This document shows, in pieces, positions 21,488 to 32,227 of a stretch of DNA of 64,000 nucleotides. The stretch comes from Marisa cornuarietis. Its lineage: Eukaryota > Mollusca > Gastropoda > Architaenioglossa > Ampullariidae. The stretch covers positions 2,283,001 through 2,347,000 of the forward strand of contig SMMW01000568.1 of NCBI GenBank assembly GCA_004794655.1, written 5' to 3'. The notes under the pieces were generated by a model that was given only the letters and a program-made list of their open reading frames with translations, was not told where the DNA came from and did no database searches. Made by a program: the position numbers and the translations under genes. Position 1 is the first letter of the stretch, and each line of letters opens with the position of its first letter.

Positions 21488-23599
21488 ATGTTATTATTGT
21501 TGTTCACTATGCAAGTGAAACATTTTTATTACTAATATTATAATTATCAATATCCTGGTATATAAGGTAATCCTGGAATAAAGAAGTTCAATAACAAACT
21601 TGCTGGATATGGAAGCTAAACCTTAGAGAGTTTAAATAGGAATTTCATGATTAATCTTGGCATCGGGGCATTCAAGAGTAAAGGCCAAACGATTTGTACA
21701 AAATGCTCACAGCTTCTTAATCAGATTAGTGATGGACAGTGAGGTGAGGGGGAGAGAGAGAGTTTCTGATCATGGGGACCAGCAGACCCCAGTCTACGAC
21801 TTTCTGCTCCACAGTCAAGCGCAGTAACCATCAGCGGTTGTACATAATATACTTCTTTTAAACTTTTGTCTACTCTGGTGCTACTTCAGGTTCATCGTAC
21901 ATTGAAAAGAGGCATAAACCTCTTTTAAACATGTATGATTTGTATCTTGGTCCTAATTAACAGTTTTACCGTAGGGAGCTTCAGCGTTTGGAACATCTGG
22001 CCTCAATTTCTTACCAGTGGCACCTAAATAAACCGAAAAACAAGAGTTTAGTCACCTAAATCAGGTATCAGTCTCTAAGCATATATAATTGTATCTGTGG
22101 GATCAAGGCTCGAGGCAGTGTTCACAAAACCTTACTTTAATCTCAAGCTTGTGTCCTCCCTATAGATCGTGCCTCCCAGTCCTCCGCGGTGCGCTTGTGT
22201 CTGTGGCCTTATATTTGTGTTTGTTTGCTTCTGGCTGTCTATGTGGTTTTTCTAGTCACTATGTGCAAACTTTGGCGGTCACCGGTAGAATCCAATTGAC
22301 AGCCTACATTTGCACATCCCGCAATCTAGTGACTAAAGAATACTAAACTATCGGGAGTACTCAAGGCAACTGACTATGAGGAATGTTTACACGACTCTAC
22401 ATAGTCGGTGCCGACGACATATGAGACATAAAGTTCTTACTATTTCCTTCTAAACAAGACTGACTAAATTACACCTGAGATCTTGGTAAATATCAACCCC
22501 TGGTCTTTATTCTTTATTGTTGTCTTACCATTTCTTTTTTAGAACTTTCTTTATTTATCGTTATTGACCCGTGCAGATCGTTTTTGTCCTTTTATATGCT
22601 TTTAAGTTTAGCGAGTGGTATTGTTCTCTTTTCTACTCTAGCAGCAAGCCCTACTTTTATCATGAATTAGAAACGGGTGGTCGTAGGCATAAGAAGCTGT
22701 AGATCGTTTGCAGATTTTCCCCTTTACTCTAAAGCCGATTATTCAAAGGATATGTTGAGTGAAATAATAATAATAGTGAAGTTTTTTATAGCGCATATTC
22801 ACACTCTTAGAGAAGCTGTAGATCGTTGCCAGATTTTCCTCTTGACTCTAAAACTGATTATTCAAAGGATATGTTTAGCGATATAATTTTATTAAATTTT
22901 TCATGCAAATTCATAATGTTTATTATGTATCTACATTATAAATCAACCTCTTAATTTGGTAAAAAAAAGGCTGCATTCATTATTGTCTTTCTTTATCTCT
23001 TGTTTGTTCATTTTTAATCTCCGCTCCTTTCAATGTTAGTTTTAAGTTTCAATGTGAAATACAATTTCTTATAACATGTATTTTAAAAACGTAAACTTTA
23101 TTTATTATATTTAATGTAGTATTTTAAAATAAAGGCAGTGATGCATTGCTGATAAGTTTCACAAATAAAGTTTTCTTTAAAGAAAAATCAAGTGATTACA
23201 AAAGAACTTGCCCAATGTGACAATGACAACCAAGGTCAGAGCTAGTGGTGTTATGAAGGTGACACCAGGTGATCGTGAGGTGGCCTGAAATAAATTAGTA
23301 ACTACACAGACGATGGCGTTGGACTAAATACACTAATATTCAACGTTGAAGAATTAAATTCTTTCAGCGTACTAAACACTTGAATAAAAATCGTGAATAG
23401 AAAATAACTTTTAAATAATAATTATAAAAAAATAAAATCTTCTAGGTGCTAAATTTGTCAGTCATTTGTTTACGACGGCTTTGTTAAGTATTATTTATTT
23501 ATTTTTTATATTCTTAAACGGATTGCAGCGCCACAGAATAGTGTCCATAGTTATACAAAATTTAGATACATATTATCATCCTGCACAAACTCTTACCAT
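16782..23599 (-). CDS. C-type lectin L2, five exons
   Basis: Coding exons: 23599-23597 (ATG), 23284-23212, 22023-21970, 20738-20559 and 17032-16782; 561 bp, 186 aa. The plan and splice phases match L1, including the GC donor after exon 2. The signal core is FITPLALTLVVIVTLG. Exon 4 reads CPVEKGYVLYNKRC and CEADEAHLFYF. Exon 5 has WVGA, EGTFLWNDG, GLPDN, ENCVE, LNDIDC and GFVCQ, again LPD/LND in place of EPN or QPD and WND. Intron 4 (20558-17033) holds a LINE in the same orientation plus a later L2-like insertion. The upstream promoter keeps the CCACGCC element that L1 and L4 lack. I see no disabling mutation, but there is no transcript support here. Confidence 0.8.
17411..19690 (-). mobile_element. 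LINE 3: degenerate non-LTR RT in L2 intron 4
   Basis: Read on the minus strand from 19690: NINEPGNYRGVALTS, EEQAAFRKGY, FKDDVVLVSDTATGLQKQLN (RT catalytic box, FxDD as FKDD), LTVNLDKTVMVFRKGG, TYAAEIWVL, ALKRFLNVP-like and VYGEVGRYSLYI. The frame is repeatedly broken. The 3' end near 17411-17450 reads GACAATAAAAAAGATGTCAT with a TGTCA-type tail. The clade is not assigned (jockey-superfamily-like). The U4 copy is 42494-44460. Confidence 0.7.
18728..19017 (+). mobile_element. L2-like LINE/SINE tail inserted into LINE 3, U2 only
   Basis: Related to 53529-53866: CCTTGAGCATTTCTCCTAAC through AAGCGCTAAGAGCATGCTCT to an ATTATT tail. It interrupts the LINE 3 sequence CTCTAGATTG/CCACACATCC, which is intact in U4 at about 43808. 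Short ATTG flanks may be the target duplication. It therefore inserted after the U2/U4 split. Confidence 0.7.
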
Positions 23600-23652
23600 C
23601 TGTACTTCTCACTGTTTTCACGTAGTTCGTAGAGGAGAGACCACGGACTGTC

Positions 23653-23753
23653 TGAACACCGCGCGGCATCAGCAATTTATACTCACAAAGTTTCCCAGGT
23701 GGCAGAAGGTGGGGCAGTGACAGTTATCCACGTCCCGAGAGGCGTGGTCTAAC
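23653..23753 (-). promoter_or_regulatory. TATA promoter of lectin L2
   Basis: Minus-strand TATAAA at 23681-23676, with TCAGAC initiator 28 nt downstream (start predicted at 23653). The upstream sequence GTTAGACCACGCCTCTC (23753-23737) is identical to the L5 promoter at 52947-52963, so it is probably the ancestral form. Confidence 0.65.
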
Positions 23754-23838
23754 AGGAACACACCATGTCATCAGCGTCCTACTATGTTGATAGAAGCTTG
23801 ATTACAGACGATTCAAACCACCCACACCAATGACAAGC

Positions 23839-24062
23839 GGTCCGGTGACGCAACGGTTAGGGCCTGTCACCAATACAGTGAGGACTGGCTGTCCTGGGTT
23901 CAGCTCTCGTGTGCGGAACGCTGTTCTTTCTATACATGCAGCATAAGCTTGCAGGGCTGGTGCCTTGCGGTGCTATTGAATTAGTTGCTGCCTCGGCCTG
24001 AAACATCAACCCATCCCCTTCTCTTTATCTCATCTCCAGGGAGAGAAGCAAATAAATTATTT
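23839..24062 (+). mobile_element. tRNA-derived SINE (family A), U2 copy
   Basis: GGTGACGCAACGGTTAGGGC and GGGTTCAGCTCTCGT give A- and B-box-like sites. Equivalent to 5915-6135. Confidence 0.65.
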
Positions 24063-24069
24063 AGCTGGC

Positions 24070-24767
24070 TCATCTAGTGGTAAAACCGGGATTGAAATTT
24101 GCAGAACGAATTTTTTTTCACCTTGTATGTCATGTGCACTTTCTAGAAACTTATTTTACAAGAACATAAAAGGAAAACTTGTTAACATGAATAAATAGTT
24201 TCTTTATTGACGTGAATAGGGAGTTTCTGTATTAACATGAATGCTTTCAGATTTTTTATGCATATGGAGTTAATGTCTTTAGGTAAATTGTAAGTTTCGG
24301 AATTTACGTGTAATCATTCAGCAATTTCCTTTTCACTAATATCACTAATATCTAAACACACGAAAAACAAAAGGAAAGACGAAAGGAAAAAGACGGGAGA
24401 GAAAACAAACGGTAGGCGAGAAGAAGACAAATGCTCCCATCTTTGATGGTAACAGCTGTCTTGATAGCAGTCATTCAGAGTACTGCTGCAATAAGAAAGA
24501 TATCTTTTGATCTTATTATGACACCTATCTGAAATATCTCCAGATGATATCTGACGTACAGTTAAATTGCAGAAATCATGGGAATCTTGAGTGACTCTAC
24601 GTCAGCCCAGGACACGTCTTCAAGTGCAAAGGAGTGAGGTGGGAAGGTGGGGAGTTGGGGTGGTGGTAAGAATTCTAATCACACCCGATAACTAGCACTT
24701 GATTTCTTTCTGCAGCTGCAGGTTGTGTCAGCAGAATAACAATGACATACTTTTTTATCGTTTAAGT
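24070..24767. other. Upstream flank of L2, no gene
   Basis: Non-coding; matches 48790-49490 in U4. It contains the CTTTGATGGTAACAGCTGTC repeat near 24440. Homology to U4 ends near 24767, where the (CAAT)n RTE tail starts. Confidence 0.5.
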
Positions 24768-24792
24768 CAATCAATCAATCAATCAATCAATC

Positions 24793-24846
<54 letters not shown>

Positions 24847-27800
24847 CTCTTCGTTCTATTTGCACATAAGGCCTCAACCAGAGCCCGCCACTGATGTCGA
24901 TCGGCTGAAACCCACTCCAGGCGACCCCATGTCCAGCCCTTTCCTTTCATCTTCCTTTCCACTGTTCTTCTCCAGGTTTCCTTTGGGCGGCCTCGATTTC
25001 TTCGGCCGTCTGGAGTCCAACGTAGGGCGATTCTGGAGAAGTCTGCTGTCTGCTGGCGGAGCACATGTCCAATCCATCGCCAACGCCTTCGTTGAACCTG
25101 CGTGGTGATGGACTCGGTTTCCGTTCTTTGGTGGAGTTCTTCATTGGTGATGGTGTTTGGCCAAAAGATGTTAAGTATTCGCCTGAGGCATCTGTTTTGG
25201 AAGACGTCAAGCCTGTTACCGATGTTTTTGGTCATCTTCCATGTTTCTCATCCATAAAGGAGGGTGCTGATCACATTCGACTTGAAAATTCTCAACTTGG
25301 TCTTCTGGCTGATGTTTTTTGCCTTCCATGTGCTCCTGAGTGAGGCGAAGGCTTGGCTGGCTTTCGCCAGTCGGGCTCGAATTTCCACCTCCACATCCCC
25401 GGTGTTGGACATCTTGGACCCAAGATAGGTAAAACTGTCAACTTCCTCAATCTCTTCTCCATTTAGTTTGATGTTTTCTTGGACTCTGGCGTTCACTGGC
25501 ATACTTTTTGTTTTCTTTGCGCTGACCTTCAAGCCAAGGTTTCCAGCTGTTTCTGAGAAGGCATTTGTTTTCTCCTGCTTGTCTTGGTGGCGGTGTGACA
25601 ACAGGGCAATGTCATCGGCAAAGTCCAAGTCTTCCAGCATTGTTGTTGCTGTCATAGTCATAGTCCATTTGATCCCTCTCCTCTCTTGGTGAAGCCTTGC
25701 TTCACCCCAGTGCTGACGTTGAACGGGGCTGTGAGCTCCGTGTCACAGACCACCCGAGATCTGAAATCGCTGTACAGCACTCCAGCGACCCGGACAAGTT
25801 TCGCAGGGACTCCATAATGCCTCAGGATCTTTCATAAGGACTCGCGGTGGATGCTGTCAAAAGCCTTCTCCAGGTCGATGAAGTTGATGTACAGTGGTGC
25901 GTTCCACTCATTGCTCTGCTCCAGAATCTGACGCAGAGTGAAAATGAGTTCAGAGCAGGATCGCCCAGGGCGAAATCCTGCTTGCTGAGGCCGGAGGTCT
26001 TTCTCAACGGTTTCTGTCAGTCTTGACAAAACAATCTTGCTGAAGACCTTGCTGGTGATGGAAAGAAGTGTTATACCCCTCCAGTTATTACAGTCTCCAG
26101 GATCTCCTTTCTTGGCTAACTTGAAGATGAGCCCTGTCTTCCACGCATCGGGGATCTGTCCTGATTCCCAAACTTCCCTGAAGATTTCAGTCAACATGGG
26201 AGCTGTCACATTCACATCTGCTTTCAACATCTCTGCTGTGCTGTTATTCCATCTGCCCCTGGTGCTTTGCCGCTTTTCATTGCCTTGATTGCTGCTGTCA
26301 CTTCTTCCAGGCTTGGCGGGTCTGTGCAGATGTCAAGGTCTGTATCTGCTGGCTGGATGTTTGCAAGCTGAGGGGGGTCTGGCCTGTTCAGAACCGACTC
26401 ATAATGTTCCCTCCAGCGCTGTAGTTTTTCTGTCTCTCTTCGGACAACATTTTCGCTCATGTCTTTCACTGGGACCTCATTGGTTTTGAACCTGTTGTTT
26501 AGCTGTTTATTGATTTTATACAGTGTCTTCAGGTCATTTTTTCGTGCTGCTTCTGCTGCTTCATCTGCCAGTTTCTCTATGTAGTCCCTTTTGTCGGTTT
26601 TGATCATCCTCTTTACCTCTTTGTTCATTTCTGTATATCTTTGTCTGTGTTTTTCCGTCAGACGTTCAGATCTGATGTTGTTGATTTTCTGCTTGGTTGA
26701 CTTTCTCTCTTCTATACTTTTCCATGTCTCTTCTCTGATCCACTGTTCTTTCTTTTTTCGTTGGAAGCCCAGTATTTTCTCTCCTGTTTCCTGTAAGACT
26801 CGATTAAAGTCCTCTAAGGTCATCTCCTGTTGGTCCCCTAGTGCCTGGAACCTGTTCTTAACTTCCACTACAAAGGCCCGTTTGGTGGCTGGGTCCTTCA
26901 GTCTGCCGGGGTCCACTCTCTGCTGACGTGCCTGTTTTCCTCGCGATCGACGTAGCTTCAGAGAAACTTCGGCTATCACAAGAGTGTGGTCACTGGCAAC
27001 GTCTGTTCCTCTGTAGGCTCTGACATCTTGAAGTGAGCTCTTCCATCTTCGGTTGATGATTACATGGTCTATCTGGTTCTTTGTGATCCCGTCTGGTGAT
27101 GTCTACGTTGCCTTGTGGATGTCTTTGTGTTGGAAGAGTGTGCTTCCAATCAGGAGATTGTTTTTTTCACAAAAGTCTGCCAGTCTCTCTCCGTTGTCAT
27201 TGATGGTTCCAATTCCATGCATGCCCATGATATGCTCCCTGCAGGTATTGTCACTTCCCACCTTGGCATTGAGATCGCCGGTGATGAGCAACATATCATG
27301 GGCTCGGACGCTCTCCGTGGCTGCCTGGAGCTGATCGTCAAAAGCATCCTTGTCTTTTGCCTCGGAGTCTTCTGTTAGTGCATAGCGAACTAGCACTGTC
27401 AGCTTGGTAAACTTTGAATGGAATCTTGCTCTCAGAAGCCTGGGTCTATAAGGGTTCCATTCCACCAGTGTCTTTTCAGTTTTTTTTATTGAGGAGTAGT
27501 GCTACTCCTTCAGAGTGTTGGTCGTCTTATCTTACTGAGAACAAGATACTATGTCCTGATGATAGTCTTCTCTTTCCCGTGCCGGTTCCTCTGACCTCGC
27601 TGACTCCCATGATGTCCAAGTTGTACTTGTCAAACTCCTTGACTAGTTGGGGCAACCTGCCAGTCTGATACAAGGTCTGGACGTTCCAGCACCCCTCCCT
27701 CAACTTCTGCTTCGGCTTCAGTAAATCCACCATCGGGGTGCCAGCTCCCTCTCGGGTTTGACTGTCGTCCGTCATAAGTCCAGTTCCCTGGTATGTTTCA

Positions 27801-28008
27801 TTACCTTTGCCATCCGTGACGAGTGTTCTAGTGTTGGTTTCTGTAACTTGCTTTTTTTTACATGGTGGGGTTGTTAGCCCTACCACAACCTAATTTACCT
27901 CTAGGTGAGGTGTCCACCTTAGTCGCCTCTTACGACATAGCTGGCTGGACAGCAGGGACCCTATTCTTACAATGCTCGCTAGGCAAGCATAAACCGGGGT
28001 CCCACGGG
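24768..28008 (-). mobile_element. RTE-clade LINE, near full length, degenerate
   Basis: Minus strand, 5' to 3'. The 5' UTR starts near 28008 (CCCCGTGGGACCCCGG). The endonuclease (27886-27103) shows CWNVQTLYQTGRL, DIMGVSEVRGTGTG and LLITGDLNAKVG. The linker and RT start (26979-26224) show KSGKAPGADGI. The RT core shows NWRGITLLSITSKVFSKI, QQAGFRPGRSC and INFIDLEKAFDSI, with the catalytic LDFADDIALLS near 25610. The C-terminus shows RRWRWIGHVLR, RGRPKETWRRTVE and EALCANR (to 24837). The 3' tail is (TTGA)n, 24845-24768. Several frame breaks mean it is no longer one ORF. It lies exactly at the U2/U3 junction. Confidence 0.85.
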
Positions 28009-30014
28009 GGATATTCGGATTAGTAAGAGAATTTTCATGTTTCATGTTCGTGATTTTCAAAGAATTCGAAAACTACAAGAACACGCGTCTTAAAAAATTA
28101 CAGTTGTGCTTACAACCATGAAGATATCTACCAAAACTCTAGGGTAAAGATGGGAAGCGTGCAAAGGAAACACGAAAACGCAGCATCGTATTGTAGATGG
28201 CAGTAAACATTTTATCAACTCACCCATCGTGTCCATCAGATACATTAAGGCCAGGCCATCCTCCTCACGTGACTTGAAGTAAAAGAGATGAGATTCATCA
28301 GTTTCACAGCGCCTTCTGGCGGAGTAGTATTCTCGTTTGATGATGTACAGCTTCAGACAACGCTTGTTGTAAAGCACATAGCCCTTCTTCACAGGACAGC
28401 CGCCTGTACATGAAATGTTTCAGCGCAAAATGCAGTGAATGTTATTATGACCTGAATACTGGTGCTGTGTCAGGAACTGACCTGTGAATTAAGGCCCCTT
28501 GACATTGTAAGTATAAGACAGTGTGGAGTAGTCTTATCGCAGTGTCAATCTTTGTCTAAATGCTGAATGATATGCGTTCGACACGTAAAAATAACTCACA
28601 GAGGACAGAAATAACAAGCCAGAGATACAACTGATGTTGTTCGTGTGTATGTGAGACTGGATGATGGCTACAACTGGAGTTAACGCCACTGTGCCATTTA
28701 GAAATTCTGATAGCACGTGTGGTACTGGGATCCCTTTTAGATAAACCAGTTTATTTTTGAATATAGATAAAAAGGTACATAGTTTGCATAACTTGTATGT
28801 CTGTGTTCTCGTTTCTTAATGTACTTTGTTTCACTTGACTAACGTGGCTTGCGTTTGACTAGAAAGGCAGGAGCGTTAGAAGGAAGAAGATTTGTTTTAT
28901 TTCAACCGATTTAAACTATTTTTTCAGTCACCCGGTTCTTTAAAAATAGTTCAGTAACGACACACAGCTCCACGCTCCACTGCGCTCTGTTAAATCTGCT
29001 CAGCTCTACCCCCTCCCTATGTTTCATGGAATCACACCCAATATCTCAGAATGCAACAAATTCGACTTACCGGGTATAGCTACAAATTGGAAACAGTACT
29101 GTGCAAATCTATTATTATTATTATTCACTATGCAACTGAAACATTGTTATTACTAATATTATAATCATCAATATCCTGGTATATAAAGTAATCCTGGAAT
29201 AAAGAAGTTCAATAACAAACTTGCTGGATATAGAAGCTAAGCTTAGAGAGTTTAAATAGGAATTTCATAATTAATCTTGGCATTGAAGAGTAAAGGCCAA
29301 ACGATTTGTACAAAATGCTCACAGTTTCCTAATCAGATTAGTGATGGACAGTGAGGTGAAGTGGAGAGAGAGAGAGTTTCTGATCATGGGGACCAGCAGA
29401 CCCCAGTCTACGACTTTCTGCTCCACAGTCGAGCGCAGTAACCATCAGCGGTTGTACATAATATACTTCTTTTAAACTTTTGTCTACTCTGGTGTTACTT
29501 CAGGTTCATGGTACATTGAAAAGAGGCATAAACCTCTTTTAAACATGTATGATTTATATCTTGGTCCTAATTAACAGTTTTACCGTAGGGAGCTTCAGCG
29601 TTTGGAACATCTGGCCTCAATTTCTTACCAGTGGCACCTAAATAAACGGAAAAACAAGAGTTTAGTCACCTAAATCAGGTATCAGTCTCTAAGGATATAT
29701 AATTGTATCTGTGGGATCAAGGCTCGAGGCAGTGTTCACAAAACTTTACTTTAATCTCAAGCTTGTGTCCTCCCTATAGATCGTGCCTCCCGGTCCTCCG
29801 CGGTGCGCTTGTGTCTGTGGCCTTATATTTGTGTTTGTTTGCTTCTGGCTGTCTATGTGGTTTTTCTAGTCACTATGTGCAAACTTTGGCGGTCACCGGT
29901 AGAATCTAATTGACAGCCTACATATGCACATCCTGCAATCCAGTGACTAAAGAATACTAAACTATCGGGAGTACTCAAGGCAACTGACTATGAGGAATGT
30001 TTACACGACTCTAC

Positions 30015-30770
30015 TGTTATGAACATGTGTTATCACCCCTGAACGTCGAAGTAACGAGGTTGTCGCCCTTGATTGAATAGCGATTATGACCCCTGGTTTG
30101 AATGTGTATAGGGGGCGTTGTTTAGAAATTGGAAGAAGAAGCAGACGTGAGAGTCTCGGAGAAAGAGGAATTTGGTACAGAGGTTGGAATTAATAGTACT
30201 GTGTGGATTAATATTAACTGTGTGAAGAAATAGCAACTGTGTGGATAAATAGTAACTGTGTGGAGAAATATTATCTGTGTGGTTCCTCGATTTACCAATT
30301 TTCTCAACTGCTGTGTGATCTCTTGAGAAGATCGTAGAACTGTGTGGATTTACCTACTGTGGAATTTTTATTGACTTGATCATTTGTCTGCCGTTAGACT
30401 GTCGGAGTTATTTGGTGAATGTAGGCTGTCCGTATGATCAACGCCAGAGAGCAAGACTGAAAGAGGGGAACTGTTTGCCGTGTCGACCCTTTCCCCCCCC
30501 CCCAACAACAGAAGAAGAGAGAACTTGAAGGACTTTAATATAAACTGCTTAGATATATTTGTTTCGGTGCAAACTCAGTGTAGAATATTTGTGCTGAAGT
30601 TTTCTGTTGTTATTTAGTAAAGTATATATTTACGTTCACCCGATTAATAGAAACGTTCGAGCCCATGTGCAGGTCTTTGTATTTTGTTGTGTGAAAGGAC
30701 ACGTGAAGAACGCTGTGAGGTCAGTGTGTGTTGTGTGTGACCTGTCCACACTTTCCGTGCGTTCTTGACA
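30015..30770. mobile_element. Solo LTR with 5-bp TSD
   Basis: A 756-bp insertion in L3 intron 2, absent from U1, U2 and U4. It starts TGTTATGAAC and ends GTTCTTGACA, which are near-perfect inverted ends with TG...CA. It is flanked by TCTAC at 30010-30014 and 30771-30775. No internal coding region remains, so it is a recombined solo LTR. It is not the same LTR as at 59280. Confidence 0.85.
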
Positions 30771-31140
30771 TCTACATAGTCGGTGCCGACGACATCTGAG
30801 ACATAAAGTTCTTACTATTTCCTTCTAAACAAGACTGACTAAATTACACCTGAGATCTTGGTAAATATCAACCCCTGGTCTTTATTTTCTTTATTGTTGT
30901 CTTACCATTTCTTTTTTAGAACTTTCTTTATTTACCGTTATTGACCCGTGCAGATCGTTTTTGTCCTTTTAGATGCTTTTAAGTTTAGCGAGTGGTATTG
31001 TTCTCTTCTCTACTCTAGCAGCAAGCCCTACTTTTATCATGAATTAGAAACGGGTGGTCGTAGGCATAAGAAGCTGTAGATCGTTTGCAGATTTTCCCCT
31101 TTACTCTAAAGCCGATTATTCAAAGGATATGTTGAGTGAA

Positions 31141-31413
31141 ATAATAATAATAGTGAAGTTTTTTATAGCGCATATTCACACTCTTAGAGAGCATGATCTT
31201 AGCGCTTAAAACGAGGAAGAGACATGGACTAAGTAGATACAGAACAAAGGGGACGAATAAAAACGACAGTACTGACGACGAAACAGAAAACAAAAGGCAT
31301 CAAGTAACAGGAACAGAGAATATAGTGATTCTGCCGAGAAAGATGGGTAAAGTAGCAAGAGGGAAGGGGGGGGGGTAAGAAGGATTAGCATTGTGGACTA
31401 TGTTAGGAGTAAT
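31141..31413 (-). mobile_element. L2-like tail in L3 intron 2
   Basis: Equivalent to 4674-4945 with very few differences, so the insertion predates the U1/U3 split. Confidence 0.6.
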
Positions 31414-32227
31414 ACTCAAATATTTTTATTAATATTTTCATGCAAATTAATAATGTTTATTATCTATCTACATTATAAATCAACCTCTTAATTTGGTAAA
31501 AAAAAGGCTGTATTCATTATTGTCTTTCTTTATCTCTTGTCTGTTTATTTTTAATGTCCGCTCCCTTTAATGTTATTTTTAAGTTTTAACGTGAAATACA
31601 ATTCGTTATAACATGTATTTTAAAAACGTAAACTTTATTTATTATATATTTAAATGTAGTATTTTAAAACAACGGCAGTTATGCATTGCTGATAAGTTTC
31701 ACAAATAAAGTTTTCTTTGAAGAAAAATCAAGTGATAAGAAAAGAACTTGCCCAATGTGACAATGGCAACAAAGATCAGAGCTAGTGGTGTTATGAAGGG
31801 GACACGATGTGATCGTGAGGTGGCCTGAAATAAATTAGTAACTACACAAGACGATGGCATTGGACTAAATACACTAATATTCAACGTTGAAGAAACAAAT
31901 TCCTCCAGCGTGCTAAACACTTAAATAAAAATCGTAAATAGAAAAGAACTTGCACATAATAATTTAAAAAAATAAAATATTCTAGGTGCTAAATTTGTCA
32001 GTCATTTGTTTACGACGGCTTTGTTAAGTATTATTTATTAATTTTTTTATATTCTTAAACGGATTGTAGAGCCACAGTGTAGTGTCCATAGTTAAACAAA
32101 CTTTAGATACATATTATCATCCTGCATAAACTCTTACCATCTGAAGACTCCCGTATATAACTTATTTTACAAGAAGATAAAAGGAAAACTTGTTAGCATG
32201 AATAAAGAGTTAAGAGCTTCTTTATTT

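Larger units (their letters stand above)
15365..24767. repeat. Lectin module U2
   Basis: Closest to U4 (40444-49490): the same Foldback-like element, the same LINE in intron 4 and nearly identical exons. It ends where the (CAAT)n tail of the RTE begins. It differs from U4 by an extra insertion at 18728-19017 and a mosaic patch at about 22760-22890. Confidence 0.85.
28224..32140 (-). pseudogene. C-type lectin L3, lacks promoter and terminal exon
   Basis: Recognisable exons: ATG end of exon 1 at 32140-32138, exon 2 31824-31752, exon 3 29637-29584 and exon 4 28403-28224. All are open with intact splice sites (GC donor after exon 2, GTGAGT after exon 4). Exon 4 reads CPVKKGYVLYNKRC and CETDESHLFYF and is closest to L1. 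No exon 5 follows on the minus strand before the RTE. The TATA box present in L1, L2 and L4 is gone: the sequence breaks after GACTCCCGTA at about 32154. Splicing onto L2 exon 5 would need to cross L2 itself. Probably non-functional, but exon-donor use cannot be excluded. Confidence 0.75.
28009..32155. repeat. Lectin module U3, truncated on both sides
   Basis: Homologous to U1 from intron 4 to exon 1. At the left it begins inside intron 4 next to the RTE, so exon 5 is missing. At the right it stops within exon 1 and joins the LINE 1 flank, so the TATA box and family-A SINE are missing. Intron 4 also has a deletion at about 28186, and intron 2 carries a solo LTR. Confidence 0.8.
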
